Source: Thermoplasmata archaeon (GTDB lineage Archaea; Thermoplasmatota; JAKEGO01). From it: 30,795 nt of DNA. The stretch covers positions 1 to 30,795 of the forward strand of contig JAKEGO010000007.1 in assembly GCA_022615805.1 (NCBI GenBank), given 5' to 3'. Shown in pieces: positions 22,997 through 30,663 of the stretch. Under the pieces are notes generated by a model. It had not been told where the DNA came from and did not search any database. It was given only the letters and a program-made list of their open reading frames with translations. Position 1 is the stretch's first letter, and every line of letters begins with the position of its first letter. The position numbers and the translations under genes were made by a program.

Positions 22997-23974
22997 ATGA
23001 CGCGTTACGTTTCCGCATGGTCCGAGCCCGAGGTCCTCCGCGGGCGAAGGGTGCGGGCGCTCGTCGTGATACTTCGCACCAGCGGTTGTTCCTGGCACTC
23101 GCGGACCGGGGGCTGTCTGATGTGCGGATACCACGAGGACTCTGGACCTGCGGACGCGGACGACATCGTGGCGCAGTTCGATGGCGCCCTCGGCCGCCAC
23201 CGCGACGAGGCCGTCATCAAGGTCTACACCTCAGGCAGCTTCCTCGACCCGGACGAGGTCCCGCCGGCTGCGAGAGACGCCGTCCTCCGCGCCGCCTTCG
23301 ACAGGGCCGAGCACGTCCTCATCGAGTCGCGGCCGGAGCACGTCCCACGCATTGCCGAGATCGACGGCCCGTCCCTCGAGGTGGCGATCGGCCTCGAGTC
23401 CACGGACGACGCCGTGAGGGCGACCTGCGTGAGGAAGGGGTTCTCGCTCGCCGAATACGAGGGGGCCGCGAGGATGGCGCGGGAACATGGCGCCCTCGTG
23501 AGGACGTACCTCCTCCTCAAGCCGCCCTTCCTCACCGAAAGGGAGGCCATCGACGACACCGTCTCCTCCGCGAGGAGGGTGGCGCGCGCCGGCGAGGTCG
23601 TATCGGTGAACCCGGTCAACGTCCAGCGCGACACCGGGCTCGAGGACATGTGGCGCGACGGGGCCTACTCCCCGCCGTGGCTGTGGTCCCTCGTCGAGGT
23701 GCTCGGCACCGAGATCGACGCCCGACTGATCTCCTCCCCATCGGGAGGGGGGAAGGCCCGCGGCGCCCACAATTGCGGGAAGTGCGACGACGGTGTCCTC
23801 TCCGCCGTCAGGGAGTTCTCGCTCGACGGCGACCGGAAGCGGCTCTCGCTTGGATGCGGTTGCAGGGAGCTGTGGCAGGCCCAGCTCGAACTGGAGCCCG
23901 CGGCGATGGCGCCCGGGCTCGATTACAGGAGATCAGGCGGCCTTGGGACGATCCCTCGACCGTTGACGGGATGA
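22997..23974 (+). CDS. raSEA: Archaeosine-synthesis radical SAM protein RaSEA
   Basis: This 325-residue radical SAM enzyme matches the archaeal TIGR01210 family, which acts with ArcS to turn the lysine adduct of preQ0 in tRNA position 15 into archaeosine. The cluster-binding cysteines lie in TSGCSWHSRTGGCLMCGY (Cys31, 40 and 43), spaced Cx8Cx2C instead of the usual Cx3Cx2C, as in this family. AIGLESTDDAVR is the SAM-binding region, and a C-terminal HNCGKC...GCGC set may bind metal or tRNA. The ATG is one base after the MBL stop. ArcS is not in the window. Assignment is strong from the N-terminal motif and length. Confidence 0.9.
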   Translation: MTRYVSAWSEPEVLRGRRVRALVVILRTSGCSWHSRTGGCLMCGYHEDSGPADADDIVAQFDGALGRHRDEAVIKVYTSGSFLDPDEVPPAARDAVLRAAFDRAEHVLIESRPEHVPRIAEIDGPSLEVAIGLESTDDAVRATCVRKGFSLAEYEGAARMAREHGALVRTYLLLKPPFLTEREAIDDTVSSARRVARAGEVVSVNPVNVQRDTGLEDMWRDGAYSPPWLWSLVEVLGTEIDARLISSPSGGGKARGAHNCGKCDDGVLSAVREFSLDGDRKRLSLGCGCRELWQAQLELEPAAMAPGLDYRRSGGLGTIPRPLTG

Positions 23975-24004
23975 CCCGCAGGAGCCCCTTCTTGGCTACG
24001 ATGT

Positions 24005-24679
24005 TCACTCCGAGACGTGTATCGTCCTTGTAAGGGAACCTTCGTTCCCGGCGTCGTCCTCGGCGGTCACGTCGAGGGAGCGGGTCCCGGCCCTGAAGGT
24101 GACCTCGGCGTAGTACCAGCCCTCCCGCCAGGGGTCCTCGGTCATTTCGTATGATTCCGTTGCGGTGGCAGGATCTATCCTCAGCGTGACGGTCCCGATC
24201 TCACCCAGGTCGAGCACCCGCGCGTAGACCCTGTACTCCTCCCCGGCCCTTACCGGGTCGGCGGCGGTCCAGTTATCGCCGTCCTCGATGACCTCGATGG
24301 ACCGCACCATCGGGGGGCTGATGTCGGACGCCGGCGGGTTCGAGAGGACGACCCACACAGCGAGCCACGTTAGCAGGAAGAGGAGGGAGAAGCCGAGGAC
24401 GTGCTTCTTCTCGAGCTCGTTGACCCTGATGCCGGCGAGGCCCAGGAACCACCTGAGTGTGAACATCCCTCCGAAGCCGAGGAGGATGCCGACGCTGACG
24501 CCCTGCGGGCCGTAAAGGGCGACGGAGAAGCTGAACATCGCGAAGAGGAAGGCGTAACCGAGGGTGACGAGGGTGGTCCTGGCATCCCTGACCTCCTTAC
24601 GGACGTACTCGTCGCGGTCGAACTCGGGGACCTGGAAGCCCCTCTCCTGCTCGTCCTTCACCTTCCGTTTCTTCGCCAT
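24005..24679 (-). CDS. Three-TM membrane protein with exported beta domain
   Basis: This 224-residue protein was not recognised. It begins with a basic, polar N-terminus (MAKKRKVKDE), then three membrane segments (about 36-56, 60-83 and 93-113), then a 110-residue domain whose strands (VTLRIDPATA, WYYAEVTFRAG, DVTAEDDAGNEG) resemble an Ig-like fold and should lie outside the cell. ATG at 24679 is preceded by GAGGGGGA, a good ribosome binding site; a longer frame starting at 24721 enters SRP19. It lies 10 nt after SRP19 in an S8e-SRP19 operon, which hints at a role near membrane insertion, but nothing proves it. Confidence 0.8.
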   Translation of the reverse strand: MAKKRKVKDEQERGFQVPEFDRDEYVRKEVRDARTTLVTLGYAFLFAMFSFSVALYGPQGVSVGILLGFGGMFTLRWFLGLAGIRVNELEKKHVLGFSLLFLLTWLAVWVVLSNPPASDISPPMVRSIEVIEDGDNWTAADPVRAGEEYRVYARVLDLGEIGTVTLRIDPATATESYEMTEDPWREGWYYAEVTFRAGTRSLDVTAEDDAGNEGSLTRTIHVSE

Positions 24680-24689
24680 CTGGTCCCCC

Positions 24690-24977
24690 TCAGTATTTGC
24701 CAGTGCGAAGGCGCTTCGCAATGATCCTGATGGTCCTGGTCTTCTCCTGGACGTGGTCCACGAGCACGCGCCCTCGCGGGACGGTCTCCCTCGGGTGACG
24801 TGCGTCCTCCTCGATGGAAGGATGCAGTCCGAGCGCTTCGGCGACCTCGGCGATCATCTTGACGTCGATGCCAGGGACGGCCCACTCGGATGGGACGCGC
24901 CGGCCCCCTTTCCTAGGGACCGCCGGGTCGAAGTATATGGGCCATAGGACCTGCCTTCCGTCGTCCTTCGAGACCAT
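24690..24977 (-). CDS. srp19: Signal recognition particle protein SRP19
   Basis: This 95-residue protein binds SRP RNA and promotes SRP54 binding in archaeal signal recognition particles. Its start, LWPIYFDPAVPRKGGRRVP, and its basic C-terminal half, RTIRIIAKRLRTGKY, are typical. The length is normal. It follows the S8e gene with a 10-nt gap and shares its promoter. Confidence 0.93.
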   Translation of the reverse strand: MVSKDDGRQVLWPIYFDPAVPRKGGRRVPSEWAVPGIDVKMIAEVAEALGLHPSIEEDARHPRETVPRGRVLVDHVQEKTRTIRIIAKRLRTGKY

Positions 24978-24987
24978 GAGACCATGC

Positions 24988-25368
24988 TCACTTGAGAAGC
25001 ACGGCGTTGACGATGCCGTCCTGCCCCGGGCGGGACGTTATCCGCGCCTTCCCCGCCTCTGTCTCTACGATGGCGCCCTTGGTGATGATGTTCCTCCGGA
25101 CGTAGTGAGGGTTGGCGGGGTTCTCGAGCACGGTCACCATCTTCACCTGCCGGGTGGTGCCGTCCTTCGGGTCGGACACGTTGACCAGCTGGCCCTTCAG
25201 TAGCCTGTGGCGCACGCTGCCCCCGCGGCCCCGGATGGCCTTCGTCCGGGTCTCGCCGAGGGTCATGTTGACGGTGTCGCTGCCCAGCTCGAACTTACGC
25301 TTCTTGCGGGCGAACAGCCGGCGACCGCCGGACTTCTTCCGCCTCGACCTTCCCTGCCATGTGCTCAT
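24988..25368 (-). CDS. rps8e: Ribosomal protein S8e
   Basis: This 126-residue small-subunit protein is shared by archaea and eukaryotes. MSTWQGRSRRKKSGGRRLFARKKRKFELG is reflected in a basic N-terminus with GGRR, followed by the TKAIRGRGGSVRHRLL core and ITSRPGQDGIVNAVLLK end. The ATG at 25368 has GGTGAT just upstream, and the TATA box at 25407 is about 43 bp away, so this gene has a short leader. It heads the S8e-SRP19-membrane protein operon. Confidence 0.96.
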   Translation of the reverse strand: MSTWQGRSRRKKSGGRRLFARKKRKFELGSDTVNMTLGETRTKAIRGRGGSVRHRLLKGQLVNVSDPKDGTTRQVKMVTVLENPANPHYVRRNIITKGAIVETEAGKARITSRPGQDGIVNAVLLK

Positions 25369-25406
25369 GCTATCACCAGTAGCGCAGGCCCCTACTGTGA
25401 CCGGTC

Positions 25407-25415
25407 GTTTATAAG
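25407..25415 (-). promoter_or_regulatory. TATA box for the rps8e-srp19 operon
   Basis: CTTATAAAC on the minus strand is near consensus and predicts transcription from about 25385, leaving a 15-20-nt leader with a ribosome binding site. Confidence 0.6.
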
Positions 25416-25483
25416 TATATCGGTCGAAAACGCCCTTGGAGGCATCCGGACGGGGCACCGAGGATCGACAGGAGGGACATACA

Positions 25484-26068
25484 TCATGACGGCCCCGCGT
25501 CCAGCCGCAGCCTCAGATAGCTCCATTCGCCCAGCCGGTTCGAGTACCGTGACACCTCGACGAAGCCGAGCTCGCGGTAGAACTCCACCGCCGCGCTGTC
25601 GCTCCTGACGCCGAGGCCCACCGAGACCAGGCCAGCATCCCTCGCCTCGGAGGCGACCCGCTCCATCAGCATGCGCCCGATGCCCTTCCTCCTGTGCGAC
25701 GCCAGCACGCCGACGGCTTCGACCCACGCCTCGCCGGCGGGCCTCGACGGCGCGCTCCTCAGGTAGTCCCGAGCGAGCCTGTAGGCCCGAATGGCACGGA
25801 GGGGGCCCAGAGCCCTCAGGATACCGAGCGCATTGGCGCCGAGGAAGTGCGGCTCATCGTAGGTCACGAGTATGCCGCCGACCGGCCTCCCCCCCTCGAG
25901 CGCCAGGAGAGAGTCGCCAGCCATGGAGTCGATGATCCCGGGTATCACTCTCATGGCCCGGTCCATGTCGCCGGCCATGACAGAGACCCACTCCTCGAAG
26001 GCGGGGGCCAGGACCGAGGCGAGGACCTCGGTGTCCTCCGGGCGGCACTCTCTGAGCACGATGGTCAT
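25484..26068 (-). CDS. GNAT-family acetyltransferase
   Basis: This 194-residue protein has the GNAT acetyl-CoA loop ASHRRKGIGRMLME (RxxGxG) and a closing SDSAAVEFYRELGFVEV segment. The N-terminus IVLRECRPEDTEVLASVLAPAF is a typical GNAT start. Its ATG overlaps the stop of the Fe-S protein gene as ATGA, so it is the third gene of the 28577-25484 operon. Substrate is unknown; it may act on a product of the oxidase pathway. Confidence 0.82.
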   Translation of the reverse strand: MTIVLRECRPEDTEVLASVLAPAFEEWVSVMAGDMDRAMRVIPGIIDSMAGDSLLALEGGRPVGGILVTYDEPHFLGANALGILRALGPLRAIRAYRLARDYLRSAPSRPAGEAWVEAVGVLASHRRKGIGRMLMERVASEARDAGLVSVGLGVRSDSAAVEFYRELGFVEVSRYSNRLGEWSYLRLRLDAGPS

Positions 26069-27192
26069 CCGCACCCCTCCCGGCCGCCATCGCCACCGGC
26101 GGGCAACAGGTCCTCGATCATCGACACCTCGACCCGGCCATCGGCCTCGCGGGCGAGCCTGTCCCTGCACGTGAGGCAACATGTCACGATGGCGTCGACG
26201 CCGAGACCGAGCGCCTCCTCCACCGCCCTAAGGGCCAGGGCGCGGGACCTCTCGGGCTCGACCCTCGCGAGGCCGCCGCCGCCACCGCAGCAGACGGCCT
26301 CCCTCCCGTGGCAGGCGAACTCGACGACCTCGCACCCGAGCGCGGCGAGGACGGCCCGCGGCTCGTCGATGACGCCGCACTTCCGTGCCAGGTTGCACGG
26401 ATCGTGGTAGGCGACCCTGCGAGGGGCGAGCCGTCGTCCATCTCGCACGGGAGGGTGTCGTGAAAGGTATTCCGAGATGTGGAGGAACTCGACGCGCGAC
26501 GGGGGGAACAGGTTCTCCAGGACGTTGAGGCAGCCCGGACAGGAGACCACGACATGGCGGACGCCCGCCCGCGCCATCAGGTCGATGAGCCCCGCCGCGT
26601 TGCGCTCGAAGGCCTCGAGCATCCCCGCGTTGTAGACTGGGGAACCGCAGCAGATCTCCGTGAGCGGGACGGGCCCATGTCCGTTCGCCCTCATGACCCC
26701 GACGGCGATGCGGGCGAGGTCGGGCCTGTTCGCGAGCACGTTGCACCCCGGGAAGTACCCCCATCGGCCGCTAGGTGGGAGGCCATCCGCCCACGAGACG
26801 TCCTTCGCACCGAAGGGCGTGCCATCGTCGAGGGCCCTCTTTGCGGGCTCCTCGAGGGGCGAGCGCTCGCCGGACGCCGCCCGCTCTGCCCGCAGTCCGG
26901 GGATGCTCGTGAACGGGTCAGCATCGGCCAGGCAGACCTCCTCGCAACGCCCGCACAGGGCGCATTCCATCACGGCCCTTGCCACCGCGGGGCCGCCCGG
27001 ACCGCGCTCCTCCATCGTCGCCGCGAGGACGCGGTTCTTCCCCCGCGGTGAGTCGGTCTCCAGGCTGCCGATGATGAAGGAGGGACAGCCGTCGCGGCAG
27101 TAGGCGCATTCCACGCTGGCGCATCTCCTCGCCCTCCCGAGGGCGTCGGCGATGGGGGGTGCCTTCCGACCGCGGCGCTGGTCCCTCGTCAT
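26065..27192 (-). CDS. GlcF/HdrD-like iron-sulfur protein with CCG domains
   Basis: This 375-residue protein passes electrons from a partner flavoprotein. It has two N-terminal [4Fe-4S] motifs: Cys24, 29, 32 and 36 (CASVECAYCRDGCP) and Cys77, 80, 83 and 87 (CALCGRCEEVCLAD). These are followed by cysteine-rich CCG-type regions: ICCGSPVYNAG, VVSCPGCLNVLENL, YHDPCNLARK, AVCCGGGGGLA and VTCCLTCRDRLA. The layout is that of GlcF, LldE or HdrD subunits. The ATG overlaps the FAD oxidase stop as ATGA, so the two form one enzyme unit. No membrane anchor is visible; the electron acceptor is unknown. An HdrD role is less likely because a GlcD-type partner is adjacent. Confidence 0.88.
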   Translation of the reverse strand: MTRDQRRGRKAPPIADALGRARRCASVECAYCRDGCPSFIIGSLETDSPRGKNRVLAATMEERGPGGPAVARAVMECALCGRCEEVCLADADPFTSIPGLRAERAASGERSPLEEPAKRALDDGTPFGAKDVSWADGLPPSGRWGYFPGCNVLANRPDLARIAVGVMRANGHGPVPLTEICCGSPVYNAGMLEAFERNAAGLIDLMARAGVRHVVVSCPGCLNVLENLFPPSRVEFLHISEYLSRHPPVRDGRRLAPRRVAYHDPCNLARKCGVIDEPRAVLAALGCEVVEFACHGREAVCCGGGGGLARVEPERSRALALRAVEEALGLGVDAIVTCCLTCRDRLAREADGRVEVSMIEDLLPAGGDGGREGCG

Positions 27193-28577
27193 GCGTTCCC
27201 CTCCCCGCGCTCGCCCATGTCGGGAAGAAGGATGCCGGGGTTGAGGGTCCAGTTCGGATCGAGGGCGCGCTTGGCCGCCATCAGGCCATCGAACCTCCCG
27301 CCGAGGGCGCGCCTGACCACCTCGGGATCGAAGTTCGAGCCGTACCCGTGGATCCTCATGACCGATCCCATATCGAGGGCCATGTCGACGACGCCTCCCT
27401 CGAAGGCGCGGAAGGCCTCGGTGTCCCTCTCGCCGGGCCCGAGGTACAGCGCCACCGTGAAGGCGTCGAGCGATGTGAAGAGCGTCGTCGAGACCATGTC
27501 CGCGAGGCCGAGCGAGGCTGCGAGCTCCTCCACCCGTGCATGCGCTTCCATCGTCCGTCCGGGCGGGATGACGAGGTCCCGCACGTGGGCGGACAGCGAC
27601 CGCCCTACCGCGCCGGGGTTCCCCTCGAAGTAGACGTGCCGTCTCGGCCACCATGCGTCGGAGTATCCCTGCGGCATCCTCCGGCCGTGGTCCGAAAGGA
27701 GGGCGGACGCCGCCTCCGACCGTTCGGCGGCGGCTTCCTCCGTCCCCTCGAAGTAGGCGAACAGACCGCACCTGATGCCGAGCGCCCTCATCATCGCGCG
27801 GTCGGCCGCCGGTTGAAGGCGGGCGACGTTGCGCGGAACGGTCCCGCCGATGAAGGAGTCCGGGCGCAAGCCCCCTTCCTCCAGGTCGCTCAGTCCTTCG
27901 AAGAGGCCGCGGAAGGACCGGAACCCGAAGCCGAGGGTCCGGTACGCCTCGGGCCTGCGGTGCACCCTGAAGGTGGCCTCGAGGATCACGCCCATGGTGC
28001 CCTCCGTGCCGATGAAGGTCGCCGGGGTGACACCGCGCCCGTCCGCTCCGGGGCCGGGCACATCAATCACGGTACCGTCGGCGAGGGCGACCACGAGCGA
28101 CGCGACCTGATCCCCGATCCGGCCGTACCCGCCGTAGAGGCACCCCGCCGAGTTCAACGCGAGGGAGCCGCCGACCGTGGCCGACGTCCTGCTCCAGGGG
28201 TCGTGGTGGAAGCGAAGGCCGTGGCGCGCCAGGGCGCGGTCGATCCTGTCCGGGGTCGCGCCGGCGCCCGCCCTGACGCTCATGCCGGCGATGTCGGGCG
28301 TGATGCGGTCGAGTGCCTTCAGATCGAGGGCCACCGCCCTCCTGGCCGGGGACAGGGCCTTCGACAGGTTCGTCCCTCCGCCCCACGGGACGACCGGGAC
28401 GCCACGTGCGTCGCAGGATCGGAGGATGGCCGCCACGTCCTCGGCCGACCGCGGCACCGCTATCGCGATGAAACGGCCGGCTGGGCCGCCGATGTCGCGG
28501 TAGGCCGTCAGGTCGTCATCGGCGGCCGTCACGGTCGCGCCGGGGGCGGCTCCCGCGAGGTCATCCAGAAGGCCCAT
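27189..28577 (-). CDS. GlcD-like FAD-linked oxidase (glycolate/D-lactate dehydrogenase family)
   Basis: This 462-residue flavoprotein oxidises a 2-hydroxyacid. Its FAD-binding PCMH domain shows VPWGGGTNLSKAL (63-75), HHDPWSRTSATVGGSLALNSAG and GTEGTMGVILEATFRVH, and the C-terminal cap ends NPGILLPDM, all usual for GlcD/D-LDH. The Fe-S gene follows with a 4-nt overlap. The frame is open to 28622, but a TATA element at 28601-28609 places transcription start at the ATG at 28577. Glycolate, D-lactate and other 2-hydroxyacids are all possible substrates; the pgp gene at 18013 could supply glycolate. Confidence 0.9.
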   Translation of the reverse strand: MGLLDDLAGAAPGATVTAADDDLTAYRDIGGPAGRFIAIAVPRSAEDVAAILRSCDARGVPVVPWGGGTNLSKALSPARRAVALDLKALDRITPDIAGMSVRAGAGATPDRIDRALARHGLRFHHDPWSRTSATVGGSLALNSAGCLYGGYGRIGDQVASLVVALADGTVIDVPGPGADGRGVTPATFIGTEGTMGVILEATFRVHRRPEAYRTLGFGFRSFRGLFEGLSDLEEGGLRPDSFIGGTVPRNVARLQPAADRAMMRALGIRCGLFAYFEGTEEAAAERSEAASALLSDHGRRMPQGYSDAWWPRRHVYFEGNPGAVGRSLSAHVRDLVIPPGRTMEAHARVEELAASLGLADMVSTTLFTSLDAFTVALYLGPGERDTEAFRAFEGGVVDMALDMGSVMRIHGYGSNFDPEVVRRALGGRFDGLMAAKRALDPNWTLNPGILLPDMGERGEGNA

Positions 28578-28600
28578 GGCCGAGGAGCCCCGTGACGTCA

Positions 28601-28609
28601 GATAAAGGC
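28601..28609 (-). promoter_or_regulatory. TATA box for the GlcD-GlcF-GNAT operon
   Basis: GCCTTTATC on the minus strand is centred about 28 bp upstream of the ATG at 28577. This fits a leaderless mRNA and decides the start. Confidence 0.55.
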
Positions 28610-28673
28610 TTCGACATAACATGAGGGGTATGCCGCCCGGGAGGAGGAGCCTCGGGGGCTTCGCACATCCCCG

Positions 28674-29291
28674 TCACTCCTGCCACACGAAGGCGATCGA
28701 GTCGTATGCGATGTCGAACGCGAAGAAGCCGGCGAGGTGGTACCATCCGGCGAGGCCGGCGGCCGTCCCCGCGATCGCGGCGATCTTCAGTACCGGCCTG
28801 TGCTCGAAGAAGTACTCCATGAGGTCTCCCCTCCCGGCGGTCTCCTCGTGGATATACTCGTCCATGAAGGACGCGACGGCCGCGAGGGGGATGAGGTAGT
28901 AACTGGTGAGCGCGATGTCCGGTCTGAGGATGAAGACGATGAAACCCATCAGGCCGAAGAAGCCGATGGCGGCGGCCCAGAGGGCGGGGTGGTCCACCTT
29001 CCCCGCGGCGATGAGCCCGGCGGCCGTGCCGACGACCATTCCGAACACCGGGCCCTGAACGAGCGAGAGGTAGACAGTGATGAGGATGATGCCAACGGCG
29101 AGCGGGTACCCGACCCACCTCCGGCCCTTCATCGATCTGAGCTCCACGGCCTGGTCCGTCGACTTCACGCAGAAGCCGAGGAGGACGCAGAGGCCGATGA
29201 GGACGGCCGTGCCGCTACCAATGGCGATACCAGCGAGCGCGAGCGCTGCGCCAACTGCGGCGATGATGAGCACGCCGTGCAGGGACCTCAT
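28674..29291 (-). CDS. Polytopic membrane protein of unknown function
   Basis: This 205-residue protein was not recognised. It has about six hydrophobic segments: 5-24, 27-43, 59-79, 81-97, 105-122 and 126-142, with a further one near 167-190. Polar motifs interrupt them: STDQAVELRSMKGRRW (44-59), AAGKVDHPALW (95-105), ILRPDIALTSYY and MDEYIHEE (143-150), whose His and acidic residues could form an active or ion-binding site. The frame is open to 29432, but the TATA box at 29314 supports the ATG at 29291. It diverges from the prenyl synthase gene over a 269-bp gap. No signal peptide distinct from the first TM is seen. Confidence 0.75.
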   Translation of the reverse strand: MRSLHGVLIIAAVGAALALAGIAIGSGTAVLIGLCVLLGFCVKSTDQAVELRSMKGRRWVGYPLAVGIILITVYLSLVQGPVFGMVVGTAAGLIAAGKVDHPALWAAAIGFFGLMGFIVFILRPDIALTSYYLIPLAAVASFMDEYIHEETAGRGDLMEYFFEHRPVLKIAAIAGTAAGLAGWYHLAGFFAFDIAYDSIAFVWQE

Positions 29292-29313
29292 CCGCCGGTC
29301 ATACAGGGCAGGC

Positions 29314-29322
29314 GTTATATGC
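29314..29322 (-). promoter_or_regulatory. TATA box for the polytopic membrane protein
   Basis: GCATATAAC on the minus strand is centred 26-27 bp upstream of the ATG at 29291. Confidence 0.6.
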
Positions 29323-29527
29323 TTTGGGGAGAGGCGAGCGCCACGATCCGACGGGGCGAAAATTACTCGTGATATCAGGATTTTGCGTTCACCGGGGTCC
29401 ATCGCCATGCCCCGGACCGGCCCCCTGATCATCGATCGATGCCCCTTCGTCCCGAACGTTCACCCATGGCGGCCAGCTCTTCCGCCCGCGGACCCGACAC
29501 GACCTCCGCGCGGGGTTCGGCCGGCAA

Positions 29528-29537
29528 CCCTTAAGTA
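29528..29537 (+). promoter_or_regulatory. TATA box for the prenyl synthase gene
   Basis: CCCTTAAGTA is a recognisable though weaker TATA element, centred about 28 bp upstream of the ATG at 29561. Confidence 0.5.
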
Positions 29538-29560
29538 GCGCCGCCGGCTACGATTGTCGG

Positions 29561-30553
29561 ATGAACCTCGGGAGCGAGGAGGATATCCATGCCTTCATCG
29601 ACGACGAGGTCCGCGGGTACCTGGACCTCGTGGAGGAGGAGATCCTCAGGCACGTCGGCAGCGGCTCGGAGCTCGACGCCATAGCGTCGTACCTGATACG
29701 GTCGGGGGGGAAGCGCATCAGGCCCGCCCTCCTCATCGTCGCGTTCAAGGCCGTCGGCGGCGACGACGTCTCGAGGGTCGTCCCCATCTCCGCGGCCATC
29801 GAGTTCATTCACACGGCGTCGCTCATCCACGACGATATCAACGACGAGGCCGAGCTGCGGCGCGGCATCCCCACGACGAACAGGAAGTTCGGCCACATCA
29901 AGGCCCTCGTCGCCGGCGACTACCTCTTCGTGAAGGCCTTCGAGATCGGGGGCATGTACCCCCCGGAGGTCATCCAGATGATCGCCGACGCCTGCAGCGA
30001 CCTGGCCGCCGGTGAGGTCCTCCAGAACGACCACAGGTACCACGTGCACATGGGCCGCGACGTCTACGAGGAAATAATCCGGAGGAAGACCGCCGCCCTG
30101 ATCCGGGGGAGCCTGAAGGTCGGGGCATGGCTGGGCGGAGGGACGGAGGACGAGGTCAACGCCCTCGTGGAGTTCGGCGACCTCATCGGGACCGTTTTCC
30201 AGATCACCGACGACATCCTCGACGTGAGGGGGGAGGTCGGGAAGACCGGCAAGCCCCGCGGGTCCGACATCCGCGAGGGGCAGATCACGGCGCTCGCCAT
30301 AAGGGCGCTGCAGGTCCTCGAGGGCAATGACCGCGACGAACTGATGCGCATTCTGGCTTCCCACCGGCAGTCCGAGGAGGAGGTCGCGCGGGCCATCGCC
30401 CTCATCGAGGCGAGCGGCTCGGTGGACGACGCCTATGCCTATGCGGAGGACTACGCGGAACGCTGCTTCGCGGCCCTCCACCGGCTGCCGGAATCCGAGT
30501 ACAGGGACAGGCTGGAACTCGCGGTCGAGACGATAATGCAGAGGGCGTACTGA
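29561..30553 (+). CDS. idsA: Trans-isoprenyl diphosphate synthase (GGPP/FPP synthase)
   Basis: This 330-residue all-helical enzyme adds isopentenyl diphosphate units to allylic diphosphates to make archaeal lipid precursors. It shows GGKRIRPAL (49-57), the first aspartate-rich motif LIHDDINDEAELRRG (Asp91, 92 and 95), GDYLF, and the second motif ITDDILDVRG (Asp217, 218 and 221). Length is typical of archaeal GGPP synthases. Chain length cannot be fixed by eye; C20 is the usual archaeal product and fits the geranylgeranyl reductase at 13753. The gene has its own TATA box and a probable leaderless start. Confidence 0.93.
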   Translation: MNLGSEEDIHAFIDDEVRGYLDLVEEEILRHVGSGSELDAIASYLIRSGGKRIRPALLIVAFKAVGGDDVSRVVPISAAIEFIHTASLIHDDINDEAELRRGIPTTNRKFGHIKALVAGDYLFVKAFEIGGMYPPEVIQMIADACSDLAAGEVLQNDHRYHVHMGRDVYEEIIRRKTAALIRGSLKVGAWLGGGTEDEVNALVEFGDLIGTVFQITDDILDVRGEVGKTGKPRGSDIREGQITALAIRALQVLEGNDRDELMRILASHRQSEEEVARAIALIEASGSVDDAYAYAEDYAERCFAALHRLPESEYRDRLELAVETIMQRAY

Positions 30554-30633
30554 GCATCTCTTGACACTCGACCATACCATCGTAACCCTGTCATGTTCAG
30601 ATGACCTGTCACGCTCGTCGTGCGCGATCTCAA

Positions 30634-30642
30634 CCTTAGAAA
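30634..30642 (+). promoter_or_regulatory. TATA-like element for the last partial gene
   Basis: CCTTAGAAA is centred about 26 bp upstream of the ATG at 30664, matching the leaderless pattern seen elsewhere. Confidence 0.4.
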
Positions 30643-30663
30643 GGTTTTTCACGAGGGATCTCG

